Position numbers and translations under genes: made by a program. Of a DNA stretch of 64,000 nucleotides, positions 40,925 to 64,000 are shown one piece after another (within the stretch, counting starts at the first letter, position 1; each line of letters begins with the position of its first letter). The stretch covers positions 8,746,510 through 8,810,509 of the forward strand of contig CM068315.1 of NCBI GenBank assembly GCA_034766995.1, in the 5' to 3' direction. The DNA comes from Acanthacorydalis orientalis. Taxonomy: Eukaryota > Arthropoda > Insecta > Megaloptera > Corydalidae. The notes under the pieces were generated by a model that worked only from the letters and a program-made list of their open reading frames with translations, was not told the DNA's origin and did no database searches.

Positions 40925-40995
40925 CAGACAAATTGTATATCATTTTGAGAATTGAAAATTTTTACTGTGTTTAAAAACATTGCGAAGATTGGGTG

Positions 40996-41079
40996 TGTTA
41001 TTAACTGTGCAATAAATTAAAAAATGGATGAAAAAGATGCTAAGGTGCATTTACTTTTTTATTATCAGAATGATGAAAA
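40996..41079 (+). repeat. Right arm of an 80-bp inverted repeat
   Basis: It contains AAAAAATGGATG, GATGCTAAGGTGC and TTATTATCAGAATGAT, the counterpart of the reverse complement of 40362-40440. Confidence 0.6.
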
Positions 41080-41188
41080 TGTATGTTGTTCAGAATCTGC
41101 TAATCGAATTTATTGGAACTATTGGATGTGATTTGCACAACCAACTTTATTTGTAGCATATAGTGTATTTTTGTAAATTTTAATGTAC

Positions 41189-41189
<1 letters not shown>

Positions 41190-41248
<59 letters not shown>
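41190..41248. repeat. (TA)n microsatellite
   Basis: Pure TA run of about 57 bp. Confidence 0.95.
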
Positions 41249-41250
<2 letters not shown>

Positions 41251-41934
41251 ATAGATTATAAAATGTTAATATAATAAATATAAATGGAGATAAAATAATT
41301 ACCGTAGACTTTATAAACGATAAATAATTAAAACTGTACATACATTTATGAAGAATGTCTGAAAAGTTATTTCAAAGTGTTGTTGACTTTGTTTCTTTAT
41401 AACAGCCAATGAGGATTCAACTAGATGATCAATCAACTAGATGAGGATTCGGCCGCAACTAGATGATCACTCGTGAAAACTTAACTTTAAGTAAACCTTA
41501 ACTTTTTGTAATTTATCAGTAAAATATAGATGATATTATTTATATTTAGGAAATATTTTGCAAACGTAATAAGCAAATTCACATATTTGACGAACTTAAT
41601 TGAAGTACCTATATCCGTACCATTAAGTCTTCTGTAAAACCAGTTTATTTTCTTAATTTTTGCATGTGAGAATATATTAATGTTTTCTGGTCATTGTCCA
41701 AGTTTTTCTTTGTACATCACCCAATCTTAATACAGGCTATTTCTGGATCGTGATAGTGTGTTTATATATTTGAAATCATATTCATATAACATTTTAAAAT
41801 TTACCCACACGGTCAAATTAAAATTCAGATTATTTATTAAAATATATATTTCAAATCGAAGTGAGAAATGCTAAGTACATTTTTCTATTATAGTTTAATA
41901 GAAATATACTTGTAAAAGTTAATTTTCTTTCTTT

Positions 41935-41972
<38 letters not shown>

Positions 41973-42131
41973 ATACACAAAAACATAAAATATATACATA
42001 GAATAATATACATATATTTGTTTTAAAAAGTCAATATATCGTATATGCAATTTGCAATATAAAATCAATGAAATAAAAAATCAATTATTGTCATTTTATT
42101 TTTTCACAGAACGAAAGAATGAAACAATATT

Positions 42132-59616
<17,485 letters not shown>

Positions 59617-59989
59617 CTGTTGAATCAGACAAGAAAAAACAGATGGTGTTTAATCGAACCGTTCAAAAAATGAAGGATAAACATACTTTTGTCATGTTCT
59701 AATGGTTAATATAAACAGCATGTTATATGATTTAAAAAATTACATGATTCAGTTTATTAAGTTGCTGGCGAAATTTCTACAATCTGATGCCCTTTTCACG
59801 CTGATTATTCATACTAGTGATATATTCATACGTTCGTCGAACGGAATGAAAATTGTATAAAACATTCGATTCGTTTAACCCGAAATCTCGAGTCGTGTGG
59901 ATCGTTAAAATAACTTAGATGGAACGACCCAATTCACGGATAGCGAATTTGAACTTTAACGCCATTATTTTTTCTTTTAACTAACAGAA

Positions 59990-60107
59990 ACCTGGAGACT
60001 GTTGCTTTTAATGGCACAATTACGGCGGCAGTTTTTAGACCGACCTCGTCCTCGTCGGCGTCGTCCTCGTTCCGCAATTGTTTCGCTGCTTCTGTAGCGA
60101 CTGTGCA

Positions 60108-60159
<52 letters not shown>

Positions 60160-60510
60160 GTATTTGTATGGTCCGACGCATGAACGAGCGACGGAGGGAC
60201 AACGTTTCGACGACGTCGACGCGAAATAAACGGTTGCCGTGTCGGCAGAAATGAAGTCGTTCCGTAATGTTTATTAGTGCCACTATATACGCGGCCTAAT
60301 TAGTATTACTTGCATTGAAAGCAATTAGTCCGAAATGGAGGGTAATTTCTCGCAAAATTATATCGCCGGAATCATTTTTGCGGCGGTGCTATCTGCGGAC
60401 CGAGATGCCACAGACGCAGATCGGACGCCATTTTGCGTCAACGCGCGGCCAATTTCGCGATGTTCTCCCGTTTTTATTATCTGCAGTTACCGTTTACATA
60501 TATTTGTTTA
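59990..60510. other. CpG-rich island interrupted by (TA)n
   Basis: GC-rich DNA with many CG dinucleotides (GACCTCGTCCTCGTCGGCGT, CGACGACGTCGACGCG) surrounds a pure (TA)n array at 60108-60157. It lies just upstream of the first DIP exon in the window on the gene strand. No exon could be supported. Confidence 0.45.
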
Positions 60511-60615
60511 TAATGTCGATTTATTTTTCGATGAATTTTCATAAGTTGTTTAGCTATGCGACAACTGGAACCCCCGTAATAAGCTTTAAATATTATAAAT
60601 TTTATATGAATTAGC

Positions 60616-60650
<35 letters not shown>

Positions 60651-60654
60651 TTGC

Positions 60655-60790
60655 CAAAAACTTTAGCGATAATACTCTGAAAATTTTCTACACTTGGCGT
60701 TTTGAAGATGATGTCATTGCCATCGAAATACGTTTAAGCAAGAGTGAAATTTTCAACATAAAAACATTATTGGGTTTCGTGGAGGGAAAA
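60655..60790. mobile_element. Palindromic MITE, diverged copy 5
   Basis: GAAGATGATGTCATTGCCAT followed by CGAAATACG matches the inner right arm of the family (GAAAATGATGGCATCGTCAT, TGAAATAC). It starts directly after a (TA)n array (60620-60646). Confidence 0.5.
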
Positions 60791-61288
60791 AAGAATTAAT
60801 TTGTAAAAATTCAGTGACAAGTTGATTTTTAAATATGTGTACATTTTTATAATATTTCAAATATCTTCATTAAAGTAATCCGTCTCATTCAAAATACACA
60901 AATGTAAACAAGTCTTACACTTTTCGAAATACTCACTGTATTCCTTTTCGCAGAATCGCAATGAAAGTTTTTTACTCTTCTCTTAACTCGGCTGTTAAAT
61001 CACATTTATTTTATTGTTGTTTTGAACTTTGAGAGCAGAAAGCAATCAGTAGGTATTAAAATAAGACGACAATAATGGTCGTGAAAGAATAGTTATTTCA
61101 TTTTTAATCGAACACTGTTATTTAGTCGAAGTATAATACATTGAATATGAATTGTCATGTTGAATATCTATTTCTTTTCAATCCATATATCTGGTTGTTT
61201 TTGAGATTGTTTTTACTATATAAACGCCCTAAAATTTAACAATAATTTTATTCATTTATTTTTCATAAATTTGAAAGATATTTATAAT

Positions 61289-61777
61289 CAGGTCCGTAGC
61301 GATACCATCATATTTAAGGGGACAAACATATTTTTTGAGGGGAAATTTTTTTTATATCAAATTATTTAACCTTATACCTAGAACCAAATCTTTATGAAAA
61401 AACATCTATTTTAGAAACTTTTATTCTTAAAAAAGAAGTACGATTCATATTATATAATTAGTCAAGTTATTAAAACGCAATAATATATTAAAACAAATTA
61501 TAAGTTTTTAAAATAACAAAAGTTCTTCTCGATTTAACATAATAGTTAAATGTAATTGTAATTTTCGTGTCGTCGGTGGAAACGCGCTCATAGAAACGAT
61601 TTTTTTTCGCACGTAGAAACGTTTTTAATTATCAAGTTTTAAGCCCATTAGGAAGATTCTCCCAATGATTTCCCATGATTTTCAAATCTCTCAAAATCGG
61701 AGATTTTGTGTGGGGGGGGGGAACGAGCAACCAGAAGGACAATGTCTCCTCTGCCACCGTCCTAGACTACGGACCTG
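61289..61777. mobile_element. hAT-type MITE with perfect target duplication
   Basis: Perfect 11-bp terminal inverted repeats CAGGTCCGTAG and CTACGGACCTG are flanked by an exact 8-bp duplication TTTATAAT (61281-61288 and 61778-61785). This is the diagnostic insertion signature of the hAT superfamily. The 489-bp interior carries no transposase frame, so the element is non-autonomous. It lies upstream of the visible DIP exons. Confidence 0.88.
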
Positions 61778-61979
61778 TTTATAATACATGGAGTATAATA
61801 AATTTATCATATACACTATCACTAATAAGAAAATAATAGTTAATAATTTACTTTTAATTTTATTTCTCTCTATTACTAAAAATTGTTCTCCATCCACTGT
61901 CCGTGATATTTATTCGTTGTCTGATTGGTTATCAGTCACGTGGTCTGTGTTCTGATTGGTAACTAATAATCTGTAAATT

Positions 61980-62105
61980 GTAATAAAAATTATGATTTAC
62001 ATTTTATGCGTGTTATTTGTTAAAGGAGCGAGAGAACATTAGTGTGCGGGGAAGAAGCTCCTCCCCGGGAGTTGTCGCGTAGCAATTAAAGAGCTGAGTC
62101 CCCTA
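61980..62105 (+). repeat. Dispersed repeat, copy 2
   Basis: Partner of 50330-50460. It is GC-richer, with CTCCTCCCCGGGAG near its centre. Confidence 0.4.
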
Positions 62106-62442
62106 GTTTCAATAAAAATAATTTAAATATATAATTTATATATGAAAAAAACAGCACATTGACAATATTAATGACTGTTTGTTTCAATAAGAATTTAAAT
62201 TTAATTTTTATATTTTTTTTTAAATTTCAATAAGAATTTATTTTGCTTCTCTCAAAATTTAAAATAATTTGATTTTTAATAAATTTACATTTTATATTTT
62301 ATTACTTTATATATATATTTATATACATAAACATTAGGTGTAAAAATTATTTTTGGGTCTGTAAGTTGAATCACTAATAACTCTGTTTTAAATTAAAATA
62401 TTTTCTTGTTGTTTCAGACTTTTGAAGTGTCAACCATAACAT

Positions 62443-62652
62443 TTAAAAGCACTCTATATCTTGACCAAGCAGTTGGTATAACCACACAAAATAGGAGTGA
62501 ACACGATGGCGTCCGAAAAGTAGCACCTTAGCTGCTTTGCAATTGAAAAGCATTGCACGCTTTTCGCATTCCAGTTGAAAAAGTGCTGCTAAATCCGCGG
62601 AAATGATTTGTTCAGCTTTTGAGGAAGGTGTTGTGATGCATAAAACATGCAA
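62443..62652 (-). other. Unrecognised 69-codon frame
   Basis: An open frame with fairly normal amino-acid composition (TTPSSKAEQIISADLAALF, KAAKVLLFGRH) and slightly higher G+C than its flanks. I do not recognise it; no splice context ties it to the DIP gene. It may be a transposon relic. Confidence 0.25.
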
Positions 62653-63759
62653 AAAATGTTAAATTAGTAAAAGAAGTCTGAAGATGCATTACAACTTCAT
62701 CGACTCACAGCAGTCATTTTTTTTCAATAAGGAATTCGTCAGTTACCCGATAAATTGAGCAACGTTATATAAAACAAGTGGGGATATTTTAAACATTGAA
62801 ATACATTTAATTTTTCTGTAAACATTCATTTTCTATAAAAAAGATGCCGAATTAATTTATACACTTAATATATATATATATATAATATTAATTGATAACT
62901 ATATGTAATACTTTCAATTTATTTAAATATCAGGAGGAAATTAAAAATATATATATTAATATAATTATTTTGAAAAGATATGAAAATATATACATTTATT
63001 ATGAAATTGAATATGAATGGAAATTTGAATTTTTGAATATTTTTGTCGGAACTGATTAACATTTAAGTTATTTTTAGTATCATATAAATGTATATATATA
63101 CAATATTAGTTATATATATATATATATATATAGATGTAGATAATTCAATAAAAATTTGTAGGTATATTTCAAATTGTACTTATATTTTTTGTGTATTTAA
63201 TGTGATGTTAGTATAAACAGAAATAAACGATCTACCAACAATTCATTATGTAAATTGTTGGTATTTAAATTCATTTGTAGTCAACATTGATAATTAGCAA
63301 ATGCAGTGAGTAGTAATTTAACTGTTCTATACTAAGGGCGTTTATCGAAAATGAAAATTTACGGTTAGTTATAAAATCTTTTTTTTTAATTTATAGCCAA
63401 TTAGTTTACCATTCATGTTTTACAAATGAATCAATACCCTAAACAACACAAAATTTTTGTTTTGAGAGTGCATAATTGCTTATTTCATATTTTGATACGT
63501 TTAGGATTATGATACATTTGGATTTTTTGACAGAAACAAATGCTAATCAAATTATAAAAAAATATTGGACAGTATGTTAAACAAAATTTTAAAGCTTGGA
63601 GTATTATTTCAATAATTTGTGAAAATGAATAGACAAATTTCAAAACTATAACTTTTAATTATTGATACGTTCATAAAGATTATATTTTATATGTTAATTT
63701 CTTGGTGATAATTACGATGTATAAGTTTAATTAATTATTGCAGAAAATACAAGGTGTAT

Positions 63760-63801
63760 TAAATATATATATATATATATATATCTATATATATCTATAT
63801 A

Positions 63802-63851
<50 letters not shown>
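63760..63851. repeat. Interrupted (TA)n microsatellite
   Basis: TA runs with three TCTATA interruptions, about 90 bp. Confidence 0.95.
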
Positions 63852-63853
<2 letters not shown>

Positions 63854-64000
63854 AACGTATACATTCATGAATAATTTGTCAACTGGCTCATTAAAAAAAA
63901 CTCACTGTACTGTATAATTTGTTGTCTTTAAATCGAGCATTTAGTTTTTCTCTGTAGAAAAAGTAACAACAGATTTTATAAACTTCACTAGTTCAGTTAA

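Larger units (their letters stand above)
39166..42131. other. Intergenic DNA between RIC1 and the DIP-like gene
   Basis: No exon is recognised. It contains the RIC1 promoter side, a widely spaced inverted repeat (arms 40362-40440 and 40996-41079) enclosing MITE copy B, several (TA)n arrays, and a short cluster of three AACTAGATGA motifs near 41415-41467. Confidence 0.6.

Noticed and set aside
60315..60614. Two overlapping plus-strand frames of 99 and 69 codons
   Set aside because: Neither resembles a known family and both lie in a CpG island; no splice partners were found.

Overview
The window looks like nuclear DNA of a holometabolous insect, most likely a hymenopteran. I infer this from the very high A+T content, intron-split genes with GT/AG junctions, a neural DIP-type Ig cell-surface gene, several mariner relics, and an RMI2 gene (my recollection is that Drosophila has lost it). 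Species cannot be named from sequence alone. More than 50 (TA)n microsatellites punctuate the window and generate most of the long spurious frames (Tyr-Ile repeats).

Layout: 1-6.9 kb has no recognisable gene, only AT-rich DNA, (TA)n arrays, a palindromic MITE (about 2.1-2.3 kb) and a GC-richer patch (about 2.7-2.95 kb). 7.1-17.7 kb (+): a five-exon secreted C-type lectin with an acidic tail; the junction of its third and fourth recognised exons is out of phase. 17.7-22.2 kb: no gene. 22.2-24.6 kb (-): a complete eight-exon PXK (PX domain, kinase-like fold, WH2 tail). 24.85-26.26 kb (+): a two-exon RMI2, head-to-head with PXK across only 250 bp, suggesting a shared bidirectional promoter. 26.3-30.8 kb: no gene. 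30.8-39.2 kb (-): a complete 20-exon RIC1 of 1489 codons, the Golgi Ric1-Rgp1 exchange-factor subunit. 39.2-42.1 kb: MITE-bearing intergenic DNA. 42.1 kb to the right edge (-): the 3' part of a Dpr-interacting-protein-like Ig gene (Ig2, Ig3 and C-terminal tail in five exons, long introns). Its 5' exons (signal peptide, Ig1) lie beyond the recognisable part of the window.

The accessory layer is rich: one near-full-length but broken cecropia-like mariner, one internally deleted mariner, one solo mariner end, a hAT-type MITE with a perfect 8-bp target duplication, a pogo/Tigger-like MITE in a RIC1 intron, a second TA-target MITE with CGTCCCTCGATTTACG ends, a two-copy MITE family sitting between (TA)n arrays, and a palindromic family of at least five copies. 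There are also local duplications inside the DIP intron and a decayed tRNA-Leu-like sequence. The protein genes have unrelated housekeeping, immune and neural roles and do not form a functional cluster.
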